Shown in pieces: positions 41,957-51,511 of a DNA stretch of 64,000 nucleotides (its first letter is position 1; every line of letters starts with the position of its first letter). The translations under genes and the position numbers were made by a program. This DNA is from an uncultured Duodenibacillus sp. (GTDB lineage Bacteria > Pseudomonadota > Gammaproteobacteria > Burkholderiales > Burkholderiaceae_F), in contig CALXQS010000008.1 in NCBI GenBank assembly GCA_944390715.1, positions 26,392 through 90,391 on the forward strand, written 5' to 3'. The notes under the pieces are model-generated. The model ran no database searches, was not told the origin of the DNA, and saw nothing but the letters and a program-made list of their open reading frames with translations.

Positions 41957-43374
41957 TGTCTATTGATCCGCTTCGCATTCACTTAAGTTTGGTGAGCCAC
42001 ACCAACATCGGCAAAACAACACTTGCCAGAACACTGCTCTCGCGCGACATTGGAGAGGTTGCCGATCGCGCTCATGTTACGGAAACAACAGACGACTACG
42101 TGCTTGCACGCACGCCCGAAGGCGGAGAGCTGATTCTTTGGGATACGCCAGGGTTCGGCAATTCAGTTGCTCTTGCCAAGCGCCTGCAAGGCCGCTCAAA
42201 TCCCGTGGGCTGGTTTCTGTCCGAGGTTTGGGATCGCATGGCCAACAAAACCCAGTGGCTCAACCAAAAGGCTCTCAAGCACGTCAAGGAGACTTCAAGC
42301 GTTGTTCTTTATCTTGTCAACGCAGCCGAACTTCCAGAAACGGCACCCTATGTCCGCGCCGAAATGAATATTCTTGACTGGATCGGCAAGCCCGTCATCG
42401 TTCTCTTAAACCAAATTGGGCAGCCTCGTCCCCCAGAGTCCGAAAAAGCTGAAGTGGAACGCTGGTCCAAGGCAATGCAGGAGTACCCGATTGTGCACGG
42501 TGTTCTTTCGATGGACGCTTTTGCTCGCTGCTGGGTGCAGGAATTTACGCTTTTTGACGCCATTGGCAAAGCTCTGCCCGAAGAGCTTGCTGCCTCCTTT
42601 GAATCCGTACGACAAACCTGGTCCAGGCAGCGTCGCGCTGCCTATGCTTCAAGCGTTCAGGCGCTTGGCTTTTATCTTGAAAAAATCATTGGAGAGCGAG
42701 AAATTGCTCCAACCCCAAAGATGATCGACCAGATCAAGTTTTTCGGCAAGCGTCTTGGGCTCGTCAAAAACGAAAATATTCATGATCCGGCCGAGGCCGC
42801 GCAAACGGCTTTGTCGGCTCGAGCTACGGACGACTTCTGCGCGCTGACCGACAAGCTCATCGTCGCCAATGGCCTGAAAGGAAAAGGCATCCGAAAGGAA
42901 ATTCTGCAGCGCATGCAAACCGATTGGCATGTCACCAATCCTGTCAACCCGCGCGGAGCCGCTGTTGCCGGAGCCATCGGCACGGGAGCTGCCGGAGGCT
43001 TGGCAACGGACTTAGCCACAGGCGGCCTGTCGATGGGGCTTGGAACGCTTATCGGCAGCGTTGTCGGCGCTCTGGGCGGCGCCGGAATTGCTCTTGCCTA
43101 CAACCATAAAAAAGATGCCTCCGGCATTATCGTGACTTGGTCGGATGAGGCGGTCAAAAACTTCTTTATCGATGCCGTGCTTCTGTATCTGGCGATTGCT
43201 CACTTCGGTCGAGGACGCGGCAATTGGGTGGAAAGCGAATATCCGCCGTTTTGGCGCGCAGCCATCGACGAGGTGCTCGAGCAGATAAAGCCGGAAGCCA
43301 AAACACTTCCTAAAGAATTCGACAACGTCGTGCGCTCTGTTCTCTTGAAACTCTACCCAGAAGCGCAGTTCTAG
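41956..43374 (+). CDS. DUF3482 GTPase-like protein
   Basis: A 472-residue P-loop GTPase-like protein. G1 is SHTNIGKTT (14-22), G3 is WDTPGFG (62-68), while the G4 position reads LLNQIGQ (151-157) instead of NKxD, so guanine specificity is uncertain. A glycine-rich hydrophobic stretch (about 318-362: AVAGAIGTGAAGGLATDL and following) may be a membrane hairpin like those of some membrane-remodelling GTPases. It is translationally coupled to the DUF2868 gene. Function unknown; the gene is followed by a terminator. Confidence 0.85.
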   Translation: MSIDPLRIHLSLVSHTNIGKTTLARTLLSRDIGEVADRAHVTETTDDYVLARTPEGGELILWDTPGFGNSVALAKRLQGRSNPVGWFLSEVWDRMANKTQWLNQKALKHVKETSSVVLYLVNAAELPETAPYVRAEMNILDWIGKPVIVLLNQIGQPRPPESEKAEVERWSKAMQEYPIVHGVLSMDAFARCWVQEFTLFDAIGKALPEELAASFESVRQTWSRQRRAAYASSVQALGFYLEKIIGEREIAPTPKMIDQIKFFGKRLGLVKNENIHDPAEAAQTALSARATDDFCALTDKLIVANGLKGKGIRKEILQRMQTDWHVTNPVNPRGAAVAGAIGTGAAGGLATDLATGGLSMGLGTLIGSVVGALGGAGIALAYNHKKDASGIIVTWSDEAVKNFFIDAVLLYLAIAHFGRGRGNWVESEYPPFWRAAIDEVLEQIKPEAKTLPKEFDNVVRSVLLKLYPEAQF

Positions 43375-43388
43375 CCCGATTTATGCTA

Positions 43389-43427
43389 AAGCCCCTCGCT
43401 AGGGTGATCGTCCTTGGCAAGGGGCTT
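43389..43427 (+). terminator. Terminator after the DUF3482 gene
   Basis: AAGCCCCTCGC (43389-43399) pairs with GCAAGGGGCTT (43417-43427) with one G-T/mismatch position, followed by CGTTTTGG. It lies between convergent DUF3482 and secF genes. Confidence 0.65.
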
Positions 43428-43501
43428 CGTTTTGGATGCTGCAGGAACGCCCTATGCGCTCCTGCAGAGACTGTTCGTGCGTTATGGCCGAACGGTACTT
43501 G

Positions 43502-44434
43502 TTACGGCACCATCTCCTGCACATCCTTCTTGACGGGCTTGACCAAATCCTCGCGCTTGACGCCAAGATAGAGCGCAATGGCAGCAGCCACAAACACTGA
43601 CGAATAGACGCCGAGCAGGATGCCGATGGTCAAGGCCAGTGAAAAGTGATGCAGTGCCGGTCCTCCGAAGAAGAACATCGAAAGCGTCATCGCCAGCGTA
43701 GACGAGTGAGTGATGACCGTTCGAGAAATCGTTGCCGTAATAGCCGAGTTGATGATTTCAACAGAATCCGCGCGGCGCATCTTTCTGAAGTGTTCACGGA
43801 CACGGTCAAAAATAATCACCGATTCATTAACCGAGTAGCCCAAAACCGCCAGCACGGCTGCAAGCACTGGGAGCGAAAACTCCCACTGCATCACGGCAAA
43901 AATACCTACAACAATCACCACGTCGTGCAGATTGGCAATGATGGCTGCTACAGCAAACTTCCACTCAAAGCGGAAGGCAAGGTAGATCATGATGCCTATC
44001 ACAACCAGCAGCAGCGCCGTGCCGCCGTCTGTCGCCAGCTCTTCACCCACCTGAGGTCCGACGAATTCATTATTGAGCAGCTTGACGCCGGGTTCCGTGG
44101 CCTGCAGAACATCCATCAGTTCCTGCGCTTGCTGACCAGAGGATTCGCCCTCCTTCATCGGCAGACGAATCATGACGTCGCGCGCAGTGCCGTAGTTCTG
44201 CACGGCAGCCTCAACGCCGAGCTTATCCTTGATCTGTTCTCGGATCTGCTCCGTGGGCGCGGCCTGCGGGTATTGAACCACAACCTGCGTGCCGCCCGTA
44301 AACTCAATCGAAAAAGCCAGACCGTGAAAGAAAATCCAGTAGACGGCAACGGCAAACGAAACAAAGGAAATGAGATTCAGAATATGCGAGTAGCGCATAA
44401 ACGGAATCGTCTTGTGAATGCGGAAAAACTCCAT
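43502..44434 (-). CDS. secF: Protein translocase subunit SecF
   Basis: A 310-residue RND-fold inner-membrane protein that with SecD uses the proton gradient to pull exported proteins through SecYEG. Six membrane segments are expected; visible marks are FSIEFTGGTQVVVQYP near the start, VGPQVGEELATDGGTALLLV and the conserved VNESVIIFDRVREHFR with TISRTVITHSSTLAMT. It follows secD by 20 bases in the normal secD-secF order on the minus strand. Confidence 0.97.
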   Translation of the reverse strand: MEFFRIHKTIPFMRYSHILNLISFVSFAVAVYWIFFHGLAFSIEFTGGTQVVVQYPQAAPTEQIREQIKDKLGVEAAVQNYGTARDVMIRLPMKEGESSGQQAQELMDVLQATEPGVKLLNNEFVGPQVGEELATDGGTALLLVVIGIMIYLAFRFEWKFAVAAIIANLHDVVIVVGIFAVMQWEFSLPVLAAVLAVLGYSVNESVIIFDRVREHFRKMRRADSVEIINSAITATISRTVITHSSTLAMTLSMFFFGGPALHHFSLALTIGILLGVYSSVFVAAAIALYLGVKREDLVKPVKKDVQEMVP

Positions 44435-44454
44435 TTTATGTGCCTCCTGCCTTC

Positions 44455-46338
44455 TTACTGCTTGCTCAGATCAGGCTTCCACACCTGACCAATATGCACG
44501 CGGGAGAGCTTCTTTTGTCTGCCATAGATGAGATTGATCATGGCGCGCGAAACCACCACCGAGGTAAAGATGGAAGTCAGAATGCCCAAACAGTGCACAA
44601 CAGCAAAGCCTCGCACCGGACCAGAACCGAAAATAAGAAGCGCAATGCCGGCAATCAAGCTTGTGACGTTCGAGTCAAGAATCGTGGCAAAAGCCATGCC
44701 GTAGCCCTCGCTGATGGCAAGCTGCGGCGTACGCCCTATTCTGAGCTCTTCACGAACGCGTTCGTTGATGAGCACATTTGCGTCAACTGCCATGCCGAGC
44801 GTCAAAGCAATAGCGGCAATGCCCGGCAGCGTAAGCGTTGCCTGCAGCATCGAGAGCAACGCAATCAGACAGGTCACATTGCACAAAAGGCTCAAAGCAG
44901 AGACAAGACCGAAGACCTGATAGTAGAGGATCATGAAGACCGCAACAATCGAAAAGCCGTAGAGCGTGGACTTAAAGCCGGCAGCGATGTTGTCGGCGCC
45001 AAGCGAAGGTCCGATCAGACGCTCTTCGACGATCTCCATCGGCGCTGCCAGAGAACCAGCTCGAAGCAAAAGCGCCGTATCGGTAGCTTCCATCGTCGTC
45101 ATGCGGCCGGAAATCTGCACGCGGCCGCCAGCGATTTCCTGACGAATCACGGGCGCCGTCACAACCTCGCCCTTGCCCTTTTCAAAAAGGATGATGGCCA
45201 TGCGCTTGCCGACATTGTCGCGGGTAACGTCGCGGAAAATGCGTGCTCCGCGGTTGTCGAGCGTCAGATTGACCGTCGGCTCCTGCGTCTGGGAATCAAA
45301 GCCAGGCTGCGCATCATTTAAGTTTTCACCAGTGAGAACCACACGGCGCTTGACCAGAATCGGACGACCATCGCGATCAAAGTAGCGTTCATCGCCAAAG
45401 GGAACATTGCCTTGAGCAAGCTGCGCGAGCGCTTCGGGCGAATCGTCGACCATGCGCACCTCAAGCGTAGCCGTGCGGCCCAAGATGTCCTTGGCCTTTG
45501 CCGTATCCTGAACGCCCGGCAGCTGGACCACAATGCGGTCGGCCCCTTGCTGGGCGATCACGGGTTCAGCCACGCCGAGTTCGTTGATGCGGTTGTGCAG
45601 CGTCGAAATGTTCTGCTTGAGAGAGTAATCCTGAACATTCTTGATGGCGTTTTGCGACAGCTCGGCGTGCAGCACGTAAGCTCCTCCCGCCTCGGACTCG
45701 CTCACCACAAGATCGGGCTGCGTTGAGCGCATCAAGTCGTTGGCACGAGCTCGCTCCTGCGCATCGGAGAAGCGAATTTCAACAGCATTGCCTATGCGGC
45801 TGATGCCGGTGTGGCGAATGCGCTGATCGCGAAACTGCGTGCGCAAATCAGCGGCAGTTGCTTCTGCTCGCTTCTCGATGGCTGCATGCATGTCGACCTG
45901 CAGCAGAAAGTGGACGCCGCCTCGCAGGTCAAGACCAAGGTACATCGGCAGAGCGTTCAAGCTCAGCAGCCAGCTCGGCGTATTGGGCACCAAGTTGGGA
46001 GCAACAATGTAGCTCGGATTGCTGCGGTCGGGGTTGAGGGTGGCCTCAAGCACTTCCTGAGCCTTGAGCTGCTGCTCGGCAGCCGTCGGATCAAAACGCA
46101 CGCGGACAGTATTTTGCTGCGCACCCTGTTCAAAGAAAACGCCGTTGGGCGTGAGATTGGCCGCCTTGAGCGCACTCTCAACGCGCTTCATGACTCCCTC
46201 GTCAACCTTGACGGTTGCCTTGGCTGAACTCACCTGCACGGCAGGAGACTCACCATAGAAGTTAGGCAGCGTATACACCATGGCAATGATGAGCACCATT
46301 GCAATCATGATGTACTTCCAAAGCGGATATCGGTTCAT
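44455..46338 (-). CDS. secD: Protein translocase subunit SecD
   Basis: A 627-residue partner of SecF. The N-terminal membrane helix (MNRYPLWKYIMIAMVLI), the motif YLGLDLRGGVHFLLQVD, the large periplasmic P1 domain and the C-terminal five-helix RND half with GMAVDANVLINERVREEL are all intact. It normally follows yajC closely; here a 293-base gap separates them. Confidence 0.97.
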   Translation of the reverse strand: MNRYPLWKYIMIAMVLIIAMVYTLPNFYGESPAVQVSSAKATVKVDEGVMKRVESALKAANLTPNGVFFEQGAQQNTVRVRFDPTAAEQQLKAQEVLEATLNPDRSNPSYIVAPNLVPNTPSWLLSLNALPMYLGLDLRGGVHFLLQVDMHAAIEKRAEATAADLRTQFRDQRIRHTGISRIGNAVEIRFSDAQERARANDLMRSTQPDLVVSESEAGGAYVLHAELSQNAIKNVQDYSLKQNISTLHNRINELGVAEPVIAQQGADRIVVQLPGVQDTAKAKDILGRTATLEVRMVDDSPEALAQLAQGNVPFGDERYFDRDGRPILVKRRVVLTGENLNDAQPGFDSQTQEPTVNLTLDNRGARIFRDVTRDNVGKRMAIILFEKGKGEVVTAPVIRQEIAGGRVQISGRMTTMEATDTALLLRAGSLAAPMEIVEERLIGPSLGADNIAAGFKSTLYGFSIVAVFMILYYQVFGLVSALSLLCNVTCLIALLSMLQATLTLPGIAAIALTLGMAVDANVLINERVREELRIGRTPQLAISEGYGMAFATILDSNVTSLIAGIALLIFGSGPVRGFAVVHCLGILTSIFTSVVVSRAMINLIYGRQKKLSRVHIGQVWKPDLSKQ

Positions 46339-46583
46339 TCAACAAACTCCGAAAACGGGTTTTCAGGTACGGCTGAAATACTTCTCGCACACTGCGGCCC
46401 CACGAGACTTTCAACTAAGCCTTGAAGCGGCCTGACGCCCGGACTCAGAAAAGCAAAAAATGCACGCGCTCTCTTTCCTGAACGACGTGCCTGAAACGCC
46501 TAAAGAAGGCATTTCTTTCAGCGTCTTGCGGCAGAGCGGACATCTTTCCAAGCAAGATAAAGCCCCCTGCGCAGAACACGAAA

Positions 46584-46615
46584 CGGGCGCCGTCCCTATT
46601 TTCAGGGTGCGCCCG
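46584..46615 (-). terminator. Hairpin between yajC and secD (possible attenuator)
   Basis: CGGGCGC (46584-46590) pairs with GCGCCCG (46609-46615), with an inner CCCT/AGGG helix. No clean T-run follows on the minus strand, so it may be an attenuator or an mRNA processing structure rather than a full terminator. It lies 16 bases after the yajC stop. Confidence 0.5.
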
Positions 46616-46631
46616 CTTCCCAAAACAAGCC

Positions 46632-46979
46632 TTAGATCGACTTCAGAGTACCGCGCGGCAGAACAGTCTGCACTGCGGCGCGCTGGATCGTGATCGTCAC
46701 GGCCTTGTCGTTGACGTGGCTGATTTCGATCACAATGTACTTGTCGTTGACATCAGCAATGCGGCCGGCAAGCCCGCCTACCGTGATCACCTCATCGCCC
46801 TTTGCAAGCGCTTCGCACATCTTCTGATGTTCCTTTTGACGCTTCTGCTGCGGACGGATCAGGAAGAACCAAAAAACAATGAAGATCAAAATGATCGGAA
46901 CGATCTGCAAGAGAAAACCATTCATGCCGCCTGCGGCTGCATCGGCCGACTGGGCCCATGCGTCAGAAATAAAAAACAC
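46632..46979 (-). CDS. yajC: Preprotein translocase subunit YajC
   Basis: A 115-residue single-span inner-membrane protein accompanying SecDF. Short N-terminal periplasmic part, membrane helix LLQIVPIILIFIVFWFFLIRP (about 26-46), then the cytoplasmic domain with QQKRQKEHQKM and GDEVITVGGLAGRI. It starts with GTG at 46979, preceded by AGAGGTAAGTT as ribosome-binding site. No tgt or queA lies upstream, unlike in enterics. Confidence 0.95.
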   Translation of the reverse strand: MFFISDAWAQSADAAAGGMNGFLLQIVPIILIFIVFWFFLIRPQQKRQKEHQKMCEALAKGDEVITVGGLAGRIADVNDKYIVIEISHVNDKAVTITIQRAAVQTVLPRGTLKSI

Positions 46980-47120
46980 AACTTACCTCTTTATTGATAA
47001 ATAAGATATTTTGGGCTCTAGGCTCCGAATCTTTGAGATTATACGGAAACTGCAGCCTCAATTCGCTCTCGCGAAAAAGTCGAATGCATCGAAATGCAAC
47101 ACGCGCAGCCTTGTCTGCCG

Positions 47121-48194
47121 TTAAGGAATGAGCGCAGGCCAAGCCAGTCCGCTTTTCTCGTCCAACCCAAACATGATGTTCATGGTCTGCACTGCCTGTC
47201 CGGCAGCCCCCTTGACCAGATTGTCTTCAACGGCAAGCACCACGATGAGATCTTTTCCTGCAGGTCTATGTACGGCAAGCCTCAAGAAGTTGGACCCGCG
47301 CACAGACCGAGTTTCCGGATGCGAGCCTGCAGGCAGAACATCGACAAAGTACTCATCAGCAAAGCGTTCTTCATAAAGCCTTTGAAGATCAAGCGGATTG
47401 CCGGCATCCTTAAATCGCACATAAATCGTCGAATGAATGCCGCGAATTGTTGGGAGCAGATGCGGAACAAAAGTCATGTCCAGATTTCTGCTGCTGCTCA
47501 AAAGTCTGAGCTGCTGAATAATTTCGGGCTGATGTCGATGTCCCTTTAGTCCGTAGGCGTGGAAATTGTCCGTCATTTCTGCCGCAATCAAGCTCACATC
47601 AGCTTTTTTGCCGGAACCGGAGATGCCCGATTTGCTGTCGGCGATGATGGTTTGCAGATCAAACGTCCCCGGATGATCTCTTTCGTATTCCATCAAAGGC
47701 AAAAGCCCGAGTTCAATCGATGTCGGGTAGCACCCCGCCATGCCTGCAATGCGCGCAAACTTAAGCTGCTGCCTCATGGTCTCAGGCTGCCCGTAGACCG
47801 CTTCAGCCAAAAGATCCGGACACGCATGCTTCATCTTGTACCAGCGCGAGAACGTCTCTTCATCCTTTAAGCGAAAATCCGCCGCCAGATCAATGATTTT
47901 GACGCCGGCATCGAGAAGGTCGCGGGCCATGCTCATGGCAACCCCATGAGGCGTGGCAAAAAACACCACATCGCACTGCTTGAGATCGGCTTCCTGCGGC
48001 GGCGCAAAACGCAAATCGTCCAAAAAGCCTCGAAGAGACGGGAACATTTCCGTCACCGCAACTCCTGCGTCCTTTCTCGAAGTGATGACGCAAACCTCTG
48101 TCTGCGGATGCATTGTCAGAATGCGCAGCAGCTCCACGCCTGTATAGCCGGTAGCACCAACAATGCCGACTTTGATCTTAGTCTTGTGCGTCAT
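47121..48194 (-). CDS. argC: N-acetyl-gamma-glutamyl-phosphate reductase
   Basis: The third step of arginine biosynthesis, reducing N-acetylglutamyl phosphate with NADPH. The 357-residue protein has [18 protein letters not shown] (nucleotide binding), catalytic Cys155 in [10 protein letters not shown], and GHRHQPEI with the conserved His pair. The ATG at 48194 follows GAGGGAGG closely and gives the usual N-terminus ([13 protein letters not shown]); a start further upstream would run through the terminator hairpin. rplM-rpsI-argC is a common betaproteobacterial order. Confidence 0.95.
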   Translation of the reverse strand: MTHKTKIKVGIVGATGYTGVELLRILTMHPQTEVCVITSRKDAGVAVTEMFPSLRGFLDDLRFAPPQEADLKQCDVVFFATPHGVAMSMARDLLDAGVKIIDLAADFRLKDEETFSRWYKMKHACPDLLAEAVYGQPETMRQQLKFARIAGMAGCYPTSIELGLLPLMEYERDHPGTFDLQTIIADSKSGISGSGKKADVSLIAAEMTDNFHAYGLKGHRHQPEIIQQLRLLSSSRNLDMTFVPHLLPTIRGIHSTIYVRFKDAGNPLDLQRLYEERFADEYFVDVLPAGSHPETRSVRGSNFLRLAVHRPAGKDLIVVLAVEDNLVKGAAGQAVQTMNIMFGLDEKSGLAWPALIP

Positions 48195-48219
48195 TAGTTT
48201 TCCTCCCTCGACAAAGACA

Positions 48220-48260
48220 AAAAAATCGCCACAACTCGTCTTCGAGCGTAGCGATTTTTT
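48220..48260 (-). terminator. Terminator between rpsI and argC
   Basis: AAAAAATCGC (48220-48229) pairs with GCGATTTTTT (48251-48260), with an inner CTCG/CGAG helix. The A/T arms give a T-run on the minus strand, ending the rplM-rpsI transcript before argC. Confidence 0.8.
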
Positions 48261-48337
48261 CTTGCCAGCGGCAAAATGCGCAAGCTCTGCGCCCGAAAGC
48301 AGGCAGAGCATACACGCATTTGAGCGCCAGAAACAAA

Positions 48338-48730
48338 TTAGCGCTTGCTGAACTGCTTGGCGCGGCGGGCCTTGCGCAGACCAACCTTCTTACGTTCAAC
48401 TTCGCGAGCATCGCGGGTCACGAGGCCTGCAGCAGACAGCGCAGCCTTCAGACCTGCATCGTAGTCGATCAGAGCGCGGGTGATGCCGTGACGAACAGCG
48501 CCGGCCTGACCGGATTCACCACCACCGCTCACGTTGACCATGATGTCAAACGTTTCGACATTGTCCGTAAGCTGCAGGGGCTGCATGACAATCATGCGGC
48601 CGGTTTCACGCTTGAAGAAGTCGTTGAGTTCACGACCATTGATCACGATCTTGCCCGTGCCGCGCTTGATGAACACGCGAGCGACAGAGCTCTTGCGACG
48701 GCCGGTGCCGTAGTTGTAGTTACCGATCAT
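48338..48730 (-). CDS. rpsI: 30S ribosomal protein S9
   Basis: A 130-residue ribosomal protein S9 with [25 protein letters not shown] N-terminus, [19 protein letters not shown] in the middle, and the positively charged tail ending KRR-type ([12 protein letters not shown]) that reaches the P-site tRNA. It is encoded after rplM with an 11-base gap in the universal rplM-rpsI operon. Confidence 0.98.
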   Translation of the reverse strand: MIGNYNYGTGRRKSSVARVFIKRGTGKIVINGRELNDFFKRETGRMIVMQPLQLTDNVETFDIMVNVSGGGESGQAGAVRHGITRALIDYDAGLKAALSAAGLVTRDAREVERKKVGLRKARRAKQFSKR

Positions 48731-48741
48731 CTTTGTCCACC

Positions 48742-49170
48742 TTAAATGTCAAGAACCTTAGGCTGCTGAGCAGTATGCGGATGTTCGGCGCCAGCGTAGA
48801 TCTTGAGCTTCTTGATCATGGCGTAGCCGAGACGGCCCTTCGGGAGCATGCCCTTGACGGCAATTTCCAGAGCGCGGCCAGGATGCTTGGCCTGCATTTC
48901 TGCAAAAGTGGTGGAGTACACGCCGCCGGGATAGCCCGTGTGGCGGTAGTAGGTCTTCTTGCCTGCTTTCTCAGCAGACATCTTGATCTTGTCAGCGTTG
49001 ATCACGACGATGTAGTCGCCCGTATCGACATGCGGCGTGTATTCGGGCTTGTGCTTGCCGCGCAAGCGCAGTGCGATTTCGGCTGCAAGGCGGCCGAGCA
49101 CCTTATCGCTGCCATCGACCACGTACCAGTCGCGCTGAACTTCCAGCGGCTTGGCCGAGAAGGTCTTCAT
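48742..49170 (-). CDS. rplM: 50S ribosomal protein L13
   Basis: A 142-residue L13, an early assembly protein of the large subunit. [19 protein letters not shown] at the start, [22 protein letters not shown], and [21 protein letters not shown] are conserved. I use the ATG at 49170, with GGTGAG upstream, rather than three codons earlier. The expected autoregulatory leader would be in the 49171-49581 gap. Confidence 0.98.
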   Translation of the reverse strand: MKTFSAKPLEVQRDWYVVDGSDKVLGRLAAEIALRLRGKHKPEYTPHVDTGDYIVVINADKIKMSAEKAGKKTYYRHTGYPGGVYSTTFAEMQAKHPGRALEIAVKGMLPKGRLGYAMIKKLKIYAGAEHPHTAQQPKVLDI

Positions 49171-49581
49171 TGTTCTCACCTAATATGTATGCAACGCATC
49201 GCGATTCGCCTCGCACGAGATGGCGCTCATGCTTTACGCAGGTTGGAGCTGCGTTTGACGAAACGGCTGCGTCAAGTAAAAAAACGAGGCAGACGCCCCC
49301 AGCCGATCTCTATTGCTTGAAATCAGAGGAAAGCCCGCCGTATATTTCTTGTTGATTTTCAATCCGCTTGAAGCTCATCGGTTCAGTGGAAAACGGGGAA
49401 ACCGCAAGCACGGGAAAATCAGACGCGCAATGATACAGAATCCTCTGAAAATTTTCCAGAGCTGCGGCAAAAACTTTTTTATTTCCAATCCGTTGATTCA
49501 GCAAAAGATTTTTCATGTGCTGCAAAGCATGCGCGCCACAAGGCCATTGCAGCAGCAAACGCATAGGGAGACGCCAAAAAG
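49171..49581. other. 411-base divergent gap between rplM and icd
   Basis: No convincing gene. It must hold the rplM-rpsI promoter and leader (minus) and the icd promoter (plus). An inverted repeat TTGACG/CGTCAA flanks 49258-49280 near the rplM side. Open frames here (for example minus 49310-49564) have no coding character. A GGGAG lies about 11 bases upstream of the icd ATG. Confidence 0.6.
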
Positions 49582-50835
49582 ATGTTCAACCATATTCAGA
49601 TCCCCTCTTTCGGAAATCCCATTGAATTTTCTTCCTCCGCAGGCATGATCGTTCCCGACATCCCCATCATCCCCTACATTGAAGGAGACGGCATCGGCGC
49701 CGACGTGACGCCGGCAGCCATGAATGTCATTGATGCTGCGGTTGCCAAAGCCTATAACGGGCAAAAGAAAATTGCCTGGATGGAAATTTACGCAGGCGAA
49801 AAGGCCGCTCGCATTTATGGCCCTGACACCTGGATTGCTGATGAAACCTTTGAAGCCTTCAAAACCTACAAAGTAGGCTTCAAGGGCCCCTTGGCCACCC
49901 CTGTCGGAGGGGGCATCCGAAGTCTTAATGTGGCGCTTCGCCAGCAGCTGGACCTCTACGTCTGCCTGCGGCCTGTTCGCTATTTCGAAGGCACGCCCTC
50001 TCCCGTCAAACATCCCGAAAATGTCGACATGGCAATTTTTAGAGAAAATACCGAAGACATCTATGTCGGCATTGAATGGTCTGCCCAAAGCCGCGAAGCC
50101 CAGCGCTTGATCAAATTTCTGCAAGATGAAATGGATGTCAAAAAAATCCGCTTCCCCGCTTCAAGCGGCATCGGCATCAAACCCATCAGCCGAGAGGGAA
50201 CAGAGCGTCTGATGCGAAAGGCCATCCGTTATGCCATAGACAACGACCGCGATTCCGTCACGATGGTGCACAAGGGCAACATCATGAAATATACCGAAGG
50301 AGCTTTTCGCGACTGGGGCTATGCATTGGCTCGACGCGAATTCGGCGCCGTTGCCATCGGCGACGGCCCCTGGTGCTGTTTTAAAAATCCTCGTACGGGA
50401 CGAAACATCGTCGTCAAGGACTGCATCTGCGACGCTTTCTTGCAGCAAATCCTGCTGTCTCCCAAAGATTACGACGTCATTGCCACGCCCAACCTAAACG
50501 GCGACTACATCAGCGATGCGCTTGCTGCTCAGGTCGGCGGCATCGGCATCGCACCGGGCGCGAACCTATCGGACAGCATTGCAATTTTTGAAGCCACGCA
50601 CGGCACAGCTCCTTCCATTGCCGGCAAAAATCTTGCCAATCCGTGCTCCGAAATTCTTTCCATGGAAATGATGCTGCGCCACTTAGGCTGGACACAAGCC
50701 GCTGACCTTGTCATCGCCGCCGTCGAAAGGCAGATTGCCTCTGGCCGCGTCACGAGCGACTTGGCAAGCCTCAGAGACGATGCGACTGCGCTTGGCTGCA
50801 AGGAATTCAGCGACGAACTGATTGCCAACCTCTGA
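49582..50835 (+). CDS. icd: Isocitrate dehydrogenase (NADP+)
   Basis: Oxidative decarboxylation of isocitrate to 2-oxoglutarate in the TCA cycle. The 417-residue protein is of the E. coli Icd type: [14 protein letters not shown] at about 30-43, [15 protein letters not shown] with the substrate and regulatory Ser114, [13 protein letters not shown], and [20 protein letters not shown]. The NADP-specificity part ([17 protein letters not shown]) is present. The serine is the site phosphorylated by AceK in enterics; no aceK is visible here. It ends at a hairpin shared with the cold-shock gene. Confidence 0.97.
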   Translation: MFNHIQIPSFGNPIEFSSSAGMIVPDIPIIPYIEGDGIGADVTPAAMNVIDAAVAKAYNGQKKIAWMEIYAGEKAARIYGPDTWIADETFEAFKTYKVGFKGPLATPVGGGIRSLNVALRQQLDLYVCLRPVRYFEGTPSPVKHPENVDMAIFRENTEDIYVGIEWSAQSREAQRLIKFLQDEMDVKKIRFPASSGIGIKPISREGTERLMRKAIRYAIDNDRDSVTMVHKGNIMKYTEGAFRDWGYALARREFGAVAIGDGPWCCFKNPRTGRNIVVKDCICDAFLQQILLSPKDYDVIATPNLNGDYISDALAAQVGGIGIAPGANLSDSIAIFEATHGTAPSIAGKNLANPCSEILSMEMMLRHLGWTQAADLVIAAVERQIASGRVTSDLASLRDDATALGCKEFSDELIANL

Positions 50836-50854
50836 CCAGCGCCAAGCAAATGAG

Positions 50855-50893
50855 AAAACGCCGTTTCGAAGGATCGCTTCCAAACGGCGTTTT
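50855..50893. terminator. Bidirectional terminator between icd and the cold-shock gene
   Basis: AAAACGCCGTTT (50855-50866) pairs with AAACGGCGTTTT (50882-50893), with an inner GAAG/CTTC helix. The A/T ends serve both convergent genes. Confidence 0.85.
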
Positions 50894-50932
50894 CGGCACA
50901 AGCCGCAAAACACTACGGCTTTCTTGCAAAAC

Positions 50933-51139
50933 TTACTTCTCAGGCTTTACATGCGCTGCCTGCTTGCCTTTTGGGCCGGCAACCACCTCAAAACTTACCT
51001 TCTGCCCTTCTTTGAGCGTCTTGAAGCCTTCGATTTCAATTGCGGTGAAATGAACAAACAGATCCTCGCCGCCATCGTCCGGCGTGATGAAGCCAAACCC
51101 CTTGGCGTCATTGAACCATTTGACAACACCATAAGCCAT
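50933..51139 (-). CDS. Cold-shock family protein (CspA-like)
   Basis: A 68-residue single cold-shock domain that binds single-stranded RNA or DNA as a chaperone. RNP1 KGFGFI and RNP2 LFVHF are intact, after [18 protein letters not shown]. An AAGGGAG ribosome-binding site precedes the ATG. The roughly 90-100-base leader upstream could be a cold-sensing 5' UTR as in cspA; a possible promoter (TGTCAA, 18 bases, TATTAT on minus) lies near 51237-51266. Whether it is cold-inducible cannot be told. Confidence 0.95.
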   Translation of the reverse strand: MAYGVVKWFNDAKGFGFITPDDGGEDLFVHFTAIEIEGFKTLKEGQKVSFEVVAGPKGKQAAHVKPEK

Positions 51140-51511
51140 TTTTTACTCCCTTCTATATCCTGAGCCTTGTCTTCCGAACAGACAACCACATCTGTTCAAC
51201 TCGAGAAAACAAAGACTATGACGGCGGTTTGATCGGATAATAGTGCGCCGTCACGACACGTTGACACGCATGGACAGACCAAAACCCCTTCCGCCAGACA
51301 GTGCCGAGTGCACGCGCTAGATTACCTCTGCGACAGCATTTTTTCTCACCAAAAAGCAAGTTTTGTTCTAAAGAGAAGGGTAATCACTACCTTTATGCGG
51401 GGGTTGAATACTATTTTTGCCGACGCTCACCTGCTTTCGGCATTTAGAAGAAAAAAGTGCTGTTTATTTTTTGCCGTCCGCCTATCCATTTAGGAAAAGC
51501 GCTGCGCTCAA
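51140..51511. other. 372-base gap upstream of the cold-shock gene
   Basis: Contains the leader and probable promoter of the cold-shock gene on its left side. The right part, downstream of the PagP-like gene, shows a small GCGCTGCGC repeat near 51498 but no proper terminator and no gene that I can support. Confidence 0.5.

Noticed and set aside
46411..46623. Small minus-strand frame with two CxxC motifs in the yajC-secD gap
   Set aside because: It begins with TTG, overlaps a hairpin, has no ribosome-binding site and no recognised zinc-ribbon spacing; kept only as part of the gap finding.
49310..49564. 84-codon minus-strand frame between rplM and icd
   Set aside because: No ribosome-binding site, no family resemblance, and it occupies the expected promoter region.
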